From positions 1 to 14,008 of the forward strand of contig NZ_CALHWC010000220.1 of assembly GCF_938036805.1 (NCBI RefSeq): DNA of 14,008 nt, given 5' to 3'. The translations under genes and the position numbers were made by a program. Under the pieces are notes generated by a model. That model was given only the letters and a program-made list of their open reading frames with translations. It did no database searches and had not been told where the DNA came from. Positions 1 through 7,400 of the stretch are shown here, piece by piece (the first letter of the stretch is position 1; the number at the start of each line of letters is the position of its first letter). Source of the stretch: an uncultured Streptococcus sp. GTDB lineage: Bacteria > Bacillota > Bacilli > Lactobacillales > Streptococcaceae.

Positions 1-138
1 ACACCTATCGGCAGTGAGATTATCACTTTAAGCTTTATGGGTATTTTACCAGCTGTAGCAGTTCTGTTATTATGGCAAAACAATATGGTTCGATGGTTTA
101 TGGCTGTTGAAAGATATAGAAAGAAAGGAAAACTTTAA
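1..138 (+). CDS. C-terminal end of an unidentified membrane protein (partial)
   Basis: Frame 1 is open from the first base to a TAA at 136-138, giving the last 45 residues of a protein that begins outside the window. About residues 6-25 of the fragment form one hydrophobic helix (ITLSFMGILPAVAVLLLW). A basic tail follows, MVRWFMAVERYRKKGKL. This tail resembles the tail of the 218-residue membrane protein encoded at 820-1476 (NPVRFVKIMKLYSQGKVRF), and both genes are followed within a few bases by a DUF4176 gene, so I infer that they are paralogues. The stop is 2 nt from the next start codon, which implies one transcript. The family is not recognised. An immunity protein for a membrane-active LXG toxin is a guess from context. 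Confidence 0.7.
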   Translation, partial: TPIGSEIITLSFMGILPAVAVLLLWQNNMVRWFMAVERYRKKGKL

Positions 139-140
139 GG

Positions 141-440
141 ATGGACAATAAAATCCTCCCACTCGGAAGTGTGGTTAACTTAAAAGATGGCGATGGAACA
201 GAGCTCCTAATAGTCTCGAGGGCTTCTATTGTTAAGGAACATTTTCGTGAGGTCTATTATGATTACGGCGCTATCCTTATTCCACAAGGTTTCTTATCCC
301 CTGAAGCTGTATATTTCTTTAATAAAGAGAATATAAAAGAAGTATTATTTAAGGGATATCGAAATAAAGATGAGGAAGCGTTTGAAGAGCATTACGACAC
401 TTGGATGAAGTCAGCAGAAGTTCCAAAAGGATCTATTTAA
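141..440 (+). CDS. DUF4176 domain protein, copy 1 (T7SS LXG-associated)
   Basis: The 99-residue product has the usual length and look of a DUF4176 protein. An opening ILPLGSVVNLKDGD strand pair is followed by a YYDYGAILIPQG motif, then YFFNKENIKEVLFKGY, and then an acidic helix ending in the WMKSAEVPKGSI tail. There is no signal peptide or membrane helix, so it should be cytosolic. DUF4176 genes are commonly found beside LXG-toxin genes of type VIIb secretion systems, and a role in handling or exporting the toxin is likely but not shown by this sequence. The ATG follows the upstream stop by 2 nt. A possible ribosome site, AAAGGA at 124-129, lies inside the upstream gene. A terminator at 456-480 ends the unit. 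It is a paralogue of the gene at 1478-1792, with near-identity in the last 60 nt. Confidence 0.85.
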   Translation: MDNKILPLGSVVNLKDGDGTELLIVSRASIVKEHFREVYYDYGAILIPQGFLSPEAVYFFNKENIKEVLFKGYRNKDEEAFEEHYDTWMKSAEVPKGSI

Positions 441-465
441 ATATAGTTTGAGAAGAATCGCTATA
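381..465 (+). repeat. Duplicated 3' end of DUF4176 gene plus terminator arm (copy A)
   Basis: Positions 381-440 match 1733-1792 with only two differences. After a short divergent spacer, GAGAAGAATCGCTATA recurs at 450-465 and 1803-1818. The 5' halves of the two genes are far more diverged. Confidence 0.8.
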
Positions 466-480
466 ATATAGCGATTTTTT
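456..480 (+). terminator. Rho-independent terminator after DUF4176 copy 1
   Basis: AATCGCTATA (456-465) pairs perfectly with TATAGCGATT (467-476). In practice the loop opens to 3 or more bases. A T-run extends to 480. It lies 15 nt after the stop codon of the first DUF4176 gene. Confidence 0.85.
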
Positions 481-501
481 AGTTATCGGTTTCTAGATTC
501 A

Positions 502-510
502 TGGTATAAT
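502..510 (+). promoter_or_regulatory. Extended -10 promoter for the toxin-remnant / membrane protein / DUF4176 unit
   Basis: TGGTATAAT (502-510) is a perfect extended -10 element of the TGnTATAAT type. No convincing -35 is seen 17 nt upstream, which is common for extended -10 promoters. It sits between the first terminator and the LXG remnant, so it should drive the genes at 820-1792. Confidence 0.65.
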
Positions 511-534
511 TAAGAGTGGATAGCTTTGTTTTCT

Positions 535-785
535 ATGTCACACAGGGAAGGTAGATTGAAAGAGGTTTATGAACAGCAGACAGCCTTGTCTAATTCAAAA
601 ACCTCAATTGATGCTCAGCTCAAGACGGCTAAGACCTCTTTTGTGAATTTGATACATTTCCAGTTGTGGGTACTGTTGCGGGTTCTATGATAGGTAGTTT
701 TATAGGAGGTAAGATCTCAGAAGGAATTAATCATGTATGGGATAAGTTCTCCCATGGAGAGTGGAAGTTGCCTAAACTAGGGTGA
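535..785 (+). pseudogene. Remnant of an LXG polymorphic toxin with glycine-zipper C-terminus
   Basis: Two fragments of one protein remain in different frames. Frame 1, from about 535 to a TGA at 688-690, encodes a coiled-coil-like piece (KEVYEQQTALSNSKTSIDAQ, then LKTAKTSF) typical of the later part of LXG domains. The other frame, open from 633 and meaningful from about 657 to the TGA at 783-785, encodes VVGTVAGSMIGSFIGGKIS followed by INHVWDKFSHGEWKLPKLG. This is a glycine-zipper hydrophobic hairpin with a short polar tail. The coiled-coil piece runs straight into the zipper piece with a frame change, so the gene has lost its 5' part and probably internal sequence. Glycine-zipper LXG proteins such as TelE of S. 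gallolyticus are membrane-permeabilising T7SS toxins. The assignment here rests on motif character and context, not on alignment. Confidence 0.65.
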
Positions 786-819
786 TAGAATTTGGATGAG
801 TAATTAGAAAGAGGTTAGA

Positions 820-1476
820 ATGTTTTTTCTTAGACGTCGTCGAGTGTTTATAGGCGAATGTGATGGTCAGGCGGTCTATTATGACCAGCAGACTGGAGAG
901 GCTTTGGCCGCTCCAAAGAGTACCCTGCTCAATACGGAAGGTGCGCGTGAAATCAGTGCCTACATTTCTGAATTAGTTATTTTTCTAATAGCAGGTGGGC
1001 CTATTGCCTTTGGATTCTTTGCAGCCCTGTCCATTGGTGTCTATAACTGGCACAGTTTGACCTATATTCTACTATCTTGGTTGGCGGAATTTTTGCTTTT
1101 GGTTTGTATTCTTGAGCGAGGGCTTTATAAAAATGTTCGCAAGGCTGTCCCGACAACAGAGCAGGTGTTTTACTATGCAGCTTCCCATAATTTGATGGTG
1201 AGAGGGGACGATTTCGACCCAGCTAAGGAATCTGCGACAGCCTGCCGAATTGTTCGATGGATCCTTGTGCTTATGAATTTATATTCTATATATGTTATTT
1301 ATAGTTATATCCAGTTATTTGGTCAGCCTATTGAGGATAACTATGACTTTTGGGGGATGGGGATAATCTGGTGTACAATAATATACTTTTATAACCAAAG
1401 TAACCCAGTTCGTTTCGTGAAGATTATGAAGCTATACAGCCAAGGGAAAGTACGTTTTAAGGAAGAAGGAGAGTAA
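820..1476 (+). CDS. Four-helix membrane protein, candidate immunity protein for the adjacent toxin remnant
   Basis: The 218-residue product starts at ATG 820 with GAGG (811-814) 5 nt upstream. An N-terminal cytosolic segment (RRRRVFIGECDGQAVYYD) is followed by two hydrophobic helices at about residues 49-73 and 78-97. A hydrophilic loop with DDFDPAKE comes next, then two more helices at about 144-166 and 175-192, and a basic C-terminal tail. The tail matches that of the truncated protein at the left edge. The gene starts 34 nt after the glycine-zipper toxin remnant and its stop is 1 nt from the second DUF4176 start, so it belongs to the same transcript. I do not recognise the family. A polytopic protein directly after a membrane-active LXG toxin is the expected position for an immunity protein, but that role is inference. 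Its codon and base use look more GC-rich than the secretion genes downstream. Confidence 0.8.
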   Translation: MFFLRRRRVFIGECDGQAVYYDQQTGEALAAPKSTLLNTEGAREISAYISELVIFLIAGGPIAFGFFAALSIGVYNWHSLTYILLSWLAEFLLLVCILERGLYKNVRKAVPTTEQVFYYAASHNLMVRGDDFDPAKESATACRIVRWILVLMNLYSIYVIYSYIQLFGQPIEDNYDFWGMGIIWCTIIYFYNQSNPVRFVKIMKLYSQGKVRFKEEGE

Positions 1477-1477
1477 A

Positions 1478-1792
1478 ATGACAGATAAGATTTTACCTTT
1501 GGGTTCAGTTGTAACCCTCAAAAATGGTGATGATACAGAAGTGATGATTGTTTCACGAGCTAGTGTCATCGAAGTGGAAGATGGTCAAGGAGGGACTAAG
1601 AGTGTCTATTTTGACTACGGGTCAGTGGTTATTCCGAACGGGATGCAGACACCAGATAATCTGTTCTTTTTCAATAGAGAAAATGTCAAAGAAGTTTTAT
1701 TTGAGGGATATAGAAACGAAGATGAGAAGGCTTTTGAAGAGCATTACGATACTTGGATGAAGTCAGCAGAGGTTCCAAAAGGATCTATTTAA
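1478..1792 (+). CDS. DUF4176 domain protein, copy 2 (T7SS LXG-associated)
   Basis: The 104-residue product is a paralogue of the protein encoded at 141-440. It has the same ILPLGSVVTLKNGD opening, the YFDYGSVVIPNG motif, FFFNRENVKEVLFEGY, and an identical C-terminal EEHYDTWMKSAEVPKGSI. It carries a short insertion relative to copy 1 around residues 32-36 (EDGQGGTKS region). The start is set by GGAG in the last codons of the upstream gene, and the arrangement TAA-A-ATG implies translational coupling. The product is soluble, with no signal peptide. DUF4176 proteins cluster with LXG effectors, and here the effector has decayed, so this copy may be orphaned or may serve an effector elsewhere. A terminator follows at 1803-1840. 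Confidence 0.85.
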   Translation: MTDKILPLGSVVTLKNGDDTEVMIVSRASVIEVEDGQGGTKSVYFDYGSVVIPNGMQTPDNLFFFNRENVKEVLFEGYRNEDEKAFEEHYDTWMKSAEVPKGSI

Positions 1793-1818
1793 ATAATGAT
1801 ATGAGAAGAATCGCTATA
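1733..1818 (+). repeat. Duplicated 3' end of DUF4176 gene plus terminator arm (copy B)
   Basis: This is the partner of the repeat at 381-465. It covers the last 19 codons, the stop and the 5' arm of the terminator. Confidence 0.8.
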
Positions 1819-1840
1819 TTAAAGCGCTTCTTCTCTTTTT
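1803..1840 (+). terminator. Rho-independent terminator after DUF4176 copy 2
   Basis: GAGAAGAATCGCT (1803-1815) pairs with AGCGCTTCTTCTC (1823-1835) with one mismatch and a 7-nt loop, followed by TTTTT. The 5' arm is the same sequence as at 450-462 after copy 1, but the 3' arm has diverged. Confidence 0.85.
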
Positions 1841-1857
1841 CTGTCTCTTTTGTTAAG

Positions 1858-1891
1858 TGGCTAGAAAGATGTTAGATGTAGCCAGTTTTTT
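1858..1891 (+). terminator. Possible weak second terminator
   Basis: TGGCTA (1858-1863) and TAGCCA (1879-1884) form a 6-bp stem with a 15-nt loop, followed by GTTTTTT. The long loop and short stem make it weak. It may only back up the strong terminator just upstream. Confidence 0.3.
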
Positions 1892-1962
1892 GCTAATAAA
1901 ATGGGTCAATAATATATAGAACGCACATGAGGATTTGTTTAGCATTAAGAAATTCTTGATAA

Positions 1963-2478
1963 TACTGGAGGCCAGTCAAGCTAATAATACAGACTTTTAA
2001 TGGTGATTATATCGAGATTAGATTTTTAGCTTCAGCTTATAGTAGGGGATGTAGCGGTTCTTTTTCTAGTATTGACAGTATAAAATATGAACAATGGGTT
2101 CATTTTTAAAACTTACTATAATTTTCGGATAGTTAGAAGAGTATAAGACCTATATAAATATTTCAAGTCAAGAGTACTATAGTAAACAATATTATAAAAA
2201 GTGGATCTGGAGTGATTAGCCACAAGGAAAAGTAAAGAATTTTGACCATTGGGTATTGTATATCTAAAGAAACTAAGGTAGCTTGTTTAGATATTTGCTA
2301 AAAATAGCAGGTCGGTGCCAAAAAAGATAAAGTAAAAATCACCTGTTTGAATGGCGTCTAAATAAATTTGGGTACGATATATTATCTATTAGAACTAAAT
2401 AATGAGATCCTTACACATCTGTTTAAGGGTTTGAATATTGATCCGATTCATGCTAAAATAAAACTAGTCTTTGAGTGA
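1963..2478 (+). pseudogene. Multiply disrupted coding sequence, unidentified, upstream of essA
   Basis: This stretch has no intact gene but reads as a decayed protein in three consecutive pieces. Piece one (1963-2109, ending TAA) contains VKLIIQTFNGDYIEIRF and a CSGSFSSIDSIKYEQWVHF run. Piece two is shifted in frame (2133-2267). It contains LEEYKTYINISSQEYYSKQ, then an in-frame TAG at 2217-2219, then PQGKVKNFDHWVLYI. Piece three is shifted again (2263-2478). It contains KETKVACLDIC, in-frame stops, KKDKVKITCLNGV, and an uninterrupted INLGTIYYLLELN to KIKLVFE segment before TGA 2476-2478. The amino-acid composition within each piece is protein-like and the breaks look like point stops and small indels. 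The family is not recognised. Its position between effector modules and the secretion operon suggests a lost effector, immunity or accessory gene. The flanks at 1892-1962 and 2479-2558 show no gene. Confidence 0.5.
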
Positions 2479-2558
2479 GACTAAATAGGAAATACATTAA
2501 AGATATTTGCGATAGGTCAATGCTATTAATGAATATTTGTAACGTATTTATTTGCAGA

Positions 2559-2570
2559 AGACAGCTGTCT
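2559..2570. promoter_or_regulatory. 12-bp perfect palindrome before essA, possible operator
   Basis: AGACAGCTGTCT is a perfect inverted repeat ending 37 nt before the essA start codon. No clear -35/-10 pair is seen around it. An operator for the secretion operon is a guess from position, and chance or an RNA stem is possible. Confidence 0.3.
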
Positions 2571-2607
2571 CTCTTAGTTTCTTAAGTTAGAAAGTAGGGC
2601 TTGTATC

Positions 2608-3087
2608 TTGAAGCGATTATACCAAATTATAGCATTATTTTTATTATTTTTATTTACAGGTGGTACTGTGTATGCTAAAGATGGCGAACTAGACTTAAAA
2701 ACAGATTCGATGACGCAAAAGAAACAGCGTTCTCAAGGAAATGAGATCGAGCATATGTATGCACCAAATCTATTCATGGATAGGATAGAACAAGAAGCAA
2801 TAAAATCTAAAACGGATGCTCAGGAAATGCTCAAAACTGCAAATCGAGTTAATTTCAGCAAAGCAGAAATTTTGAGTGGCGATGGACTAGATTTTAAGGC
2901 GTATCGCCAAGCTCTTTTTAAGAATTATCAAGTCTCTGACAGTATCATCGTAGATAAAGAGGAATCGGGCGACATGATGATATGGACAGTCTTTGGGGCA
3001 ATATCATTTGTTACAATCATGCTTTTAATTGGAATTTATTTAGGAAGGAATTTTCATGGAGGAAGAATATTTAAACGCAACCATTAG
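2608..3087 (+). CDS. essA: Type VIIb secretion membrane protein EssA
   Basis: The 159-residue product matches EssA in size, topology and position. It has a cleavable-looking signal or first membrane helix (MKRLYQIIALFLLFLFTGG, possible cleavage after VYA near residue 23). A hydrophilic, helix-rich segment of about 95 residues should face outward. A second membrane helix lies at about residues 123-146 (WTVFGAISFVTIMLLIGIYL) and is followed by a short basic tail. EssA is a small, essential subunit of the Firmicutes T7SS membrane complex whose exact role is unclear. The start is a TTG with only AGGG (2596-2599) ahead of it, a weak initiation site for the first gene of the operon. Its last 32 nt overlap esaB. 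The primary sequence of EssA is poorly conserved, so the call leans on topology and on the flawless esaB-essB-essC context. Confidence 0.88.
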   Translation: MKRLYQIIALFLLFLFTGGTVYAKDGELDLKTDSMTQKKQRSQGNEIEHMYAPNLFMDRIEQEAIKSKTDAQEMLKTANRVNFSKAEILSGDGLDFKAYRQALFKNYQVSDSIIVDKEESGDMMIWTVFGAISFVTIMLLIGIYLGRNFHGGRIFKRNH

Positions 3088-3310
3088 ATACAAAGATAAG
3101 GAAATAGATATTCGCTTTTCCAAATTATTATCTCTACAGAAAGTTAAGATGTTAATTTGCCTAAATAATCTAGATAAAGCATTGTCTATTATTCCCTCAA
3201 ATTGGCATTTAGAGATTCAGGGAAAACTTCTGAGAATAGAGCAACATCGAGCTTTAAAAGAATATCCGCTAGGAGATGGCGATGTATTGGAGGTAATCAT
3301 AAATGAGTGA
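3056..3310 (+). CDS. esaB: Type VIIb secretion protein EsaB (YukD-like, ubiquitin fold)
   Basis: The 84-residue soluble product has the EsaB/YukD ubiquitin-like pattern. A first beta strand (YLNATIRY) leads to a second (KEIDIRFS), then a helix, and the last strands carry WHLEIQGKLLRI and the typical closing GDGDVLEVIINE. EsaB is a small cytosolic T7SS component needed for secretion in S. aureus and B. subtilis, probably regulatory or structural. It lacks the C-terminal di-glycine needed for conjugation, as is usual in this family. AGGAAGGA at 3042-3049 gives a strong ribosome site inside essA. It overlaps essA by 32 nt and essB by 8 nt (ATGAGTGA), so translation of all three is probably coupled. 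Confidence 0.93.
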   Translation: MEEEYLNATIRYKDKEIDIRFSKLLSLQKVKMLICLNNLDKALSIIPSNWHLEIQGKLLRIEQHRALKEYPLGDGDVLEVIINE

Positions 3311-4439
3311 TAAAATCGAAATTAAATACAGTAAGGAAAAGGTCAAGGCTATTTTACCAGCAAGTCACTTTTCTCGTCAAAAATTATCTACTATAGAAAA
3401 TTATATAGATGCCACTGTGACATTAGAAGATAGTGGTTCTTTATCACTGATTTATGACAAACCAAAATATTCTTATAGTCTTAAAGATTGTATCACAGAA
3501 GAGATGTCAGAAGTGAAACGTTTGGAATTGGCTCAAAAGATGGAATCTTTAACATTCTCTGAGCATCATTTTAAAGTTCCTTATATACATCCGAAAAATA
3601 TATTTTTACAAGGAAGTGTTGTTAAGATCCTTCATTATGGTTTAGAAGGAATTATGAGTCCGATCCCGTATACCTTAGAAACTTTTCTAATGAGTTATAA
3701 GGCTTTGATTGTTTCTATATTGCGACCGAAACTTGATTTTGACTTACTGATAAATGGTGTAGCCGCAATAGGAGATTCGTTAATACAGGATATAGCCGCA
3801 TGTGAGACATATGATGAGGTAGTAAAATACGTTAACGAAGCTTATGACAAAGCTTACCAAGAAGAAAAGAAAACAAAGATAGTTGTTTCGAAACGTAGCT
3901 GGCATATTTTTTCTATTGGAATGGGAATTTTTTGCGCAGCAAGTATTGCTTTGGGGACTTTTGCAGCCTACTTTTATTTTTGGTCTGTTCCTGTTCAGCG
4001 AGCGACAATAAATGCTCAAAGCCATTTTATTTCTAAACATTATGACGATGTGGCAGATGATTTACAAAAGTTTCAAGTAGGTCGTTTAGGTAAAGAAGCA
4101 AAGTATGTCTTAGCATCTTCCTATGTTCATTTAGATGATCTATCTGAGAATCAGAAAGCAAGTGTTTTAAATACAATTACACCCTCCAGTGAGGATAACC
4201 TCTTGGAGTATTGGATTTATCTTGGAAGGGGAAACTATAAAAAATCTTTAGATTTGGCTCAGAATATTGGAGATGATCAGTTAACTCTGCATGCTTATAC
4301 AAATCTATATGAGCAAGTTCGTGAAGATAAAAATATGAAGGGTGCTGATAAACAAAAGAAATTAAGCGAGTATCGTAAAGAGATTGAGAAACTCTCGAAA
4401 AAACTTGGGGTAAAAGTAGGTGAAGAAAAAGATGAGTAG
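3303..4439 (+). CDS. essB: Type VIIb secretion protein EssB (YukC pseudokinase)
   Basis: The 378-residue product is an EssB/YukC protein. Residues 1 to about 195 form the cytosolic pseudokinase-like domain. It retains typical segments such as SLIYDKPKYSYSL and a KVPYIHPKNIFLQGS stretch in the place of a kinase catalytic loop, without a kinase DFG or catalytic Asp signature. A single membrane helix spans about 201-227 (IFSIGMGIFCAASIALGTFAAY), and the outward C-terminal part is helical and ends in a charged coiled coil (KKLSEYRKEIEKLSKKLG). EssB is the main membrane scaffold of the T7SSb channel and contacts EssC and EsaA. The ATG lies in an 8-nt overlap with esaB, and the stop lies in an 8-nt overlap with the preferred essC start. 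Confidence 0.96.
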   Translation: MSDKIEIKYSKEKVKAILPASHFSRQKLSTIENYIDATVTLEDSGSLSLIYDKPKYSYSLKDCITEEMSEVKRLELAQKMESLTFSEHHFKVPYIHPKNIFLQGSVVKILHYGLEGIMSPIPYTLETFLMSYKALIVSILRPKLDFDLLINGVAAIGDSLIQDIAACETYDEVVKYVNEAYDKAYQEEKKTKIVVSKRSWHIFSIGMGIFCAASIALGTFAAYFYFWSVPVQRATINAQSHFISKHYDDVADDLQKFQVGRLGKEAKYVLASSYVHLDDLSENQKASVLNTITPSSEDNLLEYWIYLGRGNYKKSLDLAQNIGDDQLTLHAYTNLYEQVREDKNMKGADKQKKLSEYRKEIEKLSKKLGVKVGEEKDE

Positions 4440-7400
4440 AGATGATAAAAGTTTTTTTCACAACACAGAAAAGAATCTAGTTTCTGGTAAAATGTTAGGT
4501 CAACTCAAAGTAGTCATTTTTTCTGAACGCCTATCGATACTCACGTTTATGGAAGGAACGAATGCTGAGGAGCAGGGGTTCTCTTTCTACATGAAGGATG
4601 GCAATATATACGCTGACGAAAAAGAGTTGATAATGGGAAAAAATACCATTGAAAATAAGACTGTTTTTGTTATTGAAGAAGAAAGAAACATATTTGTCAG
4701 TTACATTTCTCCTCCAAACGAAGATTTTATTATTTCAAAAGATCAAGAAGCAAATCTCCTCATTTGCTCGAAAGCTTATATTCTGTTTTCCAACGGAAAG
4801 GTTTATCTCTATCCAAATGACAGTGTATGTTATTTGAATGAGCGCTTGATTTCCTCTGATATTATTTCTGAGTTTAAACAGGGAGATAGTATTTTTATAG
4901 AAAATTACTTTATAGAGTTTTTGGACAATCAATGGCAGATTTCGTCTTTCTTTGAAAAAGCAATTTTCAATAGTCAAACTGTCCTGTTACAAGAAAGAAA
5001 ATCAATTTATCAATCTAATTTCCCAGTCTATCGGCGTAGTCCTCGAATACTTCCTACGATATACGATAAACGTCAGAGGATAGAAAAACCAAAAAATCCT
5101 CCAACGAAACCAAAGAATGCTATTTGGCGTGCAATTGTTCCTCCTCTAGGTATGTTTGCTCTTTCTGGGCTAGTAGTAGTTTTAATGGGACGAAATGCGA
5201 TTATGATGTTGAGCATGGGGGGGATGAGTGTTCTCACTGCTGCATTTTCAATTACGAGCTATTTTACTGATAAAAAAGAGTATAAACAAAAGAAGATAAC
5301 AAGGCTCGAAGATTACGAGGCGTATCTATTACAGCAAGTATCTACCTTACATAAGCACTACATAGAGGAAAGGAACATTCTTTTCTATCAGCAACCCAAT
5401 ATTGAAACTCTGATTGAAATGATTATGCGTTATGATGAACGTCTTTATGAGCGTCTGCCTTTTAATGAAGATTTTATGACTGTCTCGCTTGGTTTGGGAG
5501 ATATTGATAGTCAGCTTCAAATTGATTACCAAACAGACTTTTTAACTAAGGACAAGCTGACAATTTTTTCTCAAGATTTGCTAAAGACTTATGAGAAACA
5601 AAAGAGTGTTCCTGTTACAACAACGCTTACCCAAAATATCATTGGACTCGTCGCTCAACATGATATAGGTCAGCTATTTCTCCAGCAACTTTTATTGCAG
5701 ATTGCGGCTTTTCATTCTTATCATGATGTAATATTTGTTAATTTGACTTCGCAGGAAGATTATGATCAAATTTGGAAGAAATGGAGATTTCTACCTCATT
5801 TTCTGTTACCAATGATTAATGTTCGTGGTTTTGTACATGATGATCGTACGAAAGATGCAGTACTTACCAGTCTTTATCAGGTTTTGCAGTCTCGTTTTCA
5901 AGAAAAGGATCAGAAGGAAAGAACTTATTTACCTCAGATTGTCATTGTTATTTCAGATGATCGCTTGTTGTCTGGTCATGCTATCAATGAAAGTCTTTCA
6001 CGAGCAGATTTGGCTTCTTTTGGCGTAACTGTTATTTGGGTGAAAGAAAGTCGCCGTCAATTACCTGAGACGGTAACGACGCTTATTGATTTGAGGAGTA
6101 GAGATACAGCCACTTTAATCAATAATAGAGGAATATATGTAAACCAAGCCTTTACTCCGTATCCATTAGTAGATAATTATGAAGGTGCTGTACGTAGATT
6201 AAGTAACCTAATTCATGAGGAGACTCAGAAAAATGCTCTTCCAGATGCGATTACATTTTTAGAATTATATAATGCAGAGCAAGTTGAGGACTTAAATATT
6301 TCCAGCCGATGGGCACGAGGAGATACATCTAAGAGTCTTGCAGTTCCACTTGGGGTTCGAGGAAAAGATGATATTGTCTACCTGAACTTACACGAACGCG
6401 CTCACGGCCCTCACGGTCTCGTTGCTGGAACAACGGGATCTGGGAAGTCAGAAATATTACAATCTTACATTTTATCACTAGCATTAAACTTTAGCCCAGA
6501 GGATATCGGTTTTCTCCCAATAGACTTTAAAGGTGGAGGTATGGCAAATTTATTCAAAGATTTGCCACATTTGATGGGTGTTATCACCAACTTAGATGGG
6601 GCAGGGATCCAGCGCGCTCTGGCTTCCATTAAAGCAGAATTACAAAAGCGTCAGCGTCTATTTGGTAGATTTGGAGTCAACCATATTAATGGATATACAA
6701 AATTATACAAGGAAGGTCGTACAGGGATAGAGGGAGATTTTCCTACAGAGCCACTCCCACATCTGTTTTTAATTTCAGATGAATTTGCTGAGTTAAAGCA
6801 AAATGAACCAGAGTTTATGACAGAACTTGTGACAGCGGCTCGTATTGGTCGTTCCCTAGGGATCCATTTGATTCTAGCTACTCAGAAGCCTTCAGGTGTT
6901 GTTAATGATCAAATTTGGTCTAATTCACGATTTAAGCTGGCGCTAAAAGTAGCGGAAAAAGCAGATTCGAATGAAATCATAAAGACACCAGATGCTGCAA
7001 GCATTACACAGCCAGGTCGTGCTTATTTGCAAGTTGGAAATAATGAGATATATGAACTATTTCAATCGGCATGGAGTGGGGCACGCTATGCACCGAAAGC
7101 GAAAGCAAGTACTGAAGAAGTTGATAATAGACTTTGGGTAATTAATGAGCTAGGACAATATGAGCTTGCGACTACAGATTTGTCTTATCTAGACGAAGAG
7201 ATGGTTAGTAGGGATGCTGATAACGATGAGACTGAATTGGATGCTGTTGTGGATTATATTGCACAGTATGCAAAAAGTGTGAATCTCTGTATGCCAACTA
7301 AACCATGGCTACCTCCACTTAATGAGGATATTCCTTCTCCGATTTTAACTGCAAATTGGGGGGATAAAAAACTTCACAAAGCTCCTTTTGCTTTAATGGA

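Noticed and set aside
535..690. A separate 51-residue gene (a Lap-like accessory protein) starting at ATG 535
   Set aside because: There is no ribosome site, and the C-terminal part is an out-of-frame reading of the glycine-zipper sequence. A toxin remnant explains both frames better.
2072..2100. Perfect -35 hexamer TTGACA at 2072-2077
   Set aside because: There is no -10-like sequence at 16-18 nt (the place reads TGGGTT), and the hexamer lies inside a protein-like stretch of the broken gene.
1841..2607. A decayed esxA (WXG100) gene before essA
   Set aside because: Reading the region in all plus frames gives no helix-WxG-helix pattern of about 100 residues. The broken gene here has a different, mixed character.
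4420..4431. GTG start for essC adding four residues
   Set aside because: It is possible, but ATG 4432 reproduces the 8-nt overlap seen between esaB and essB and has AGGTG upstream. The choice changes nothing functional.
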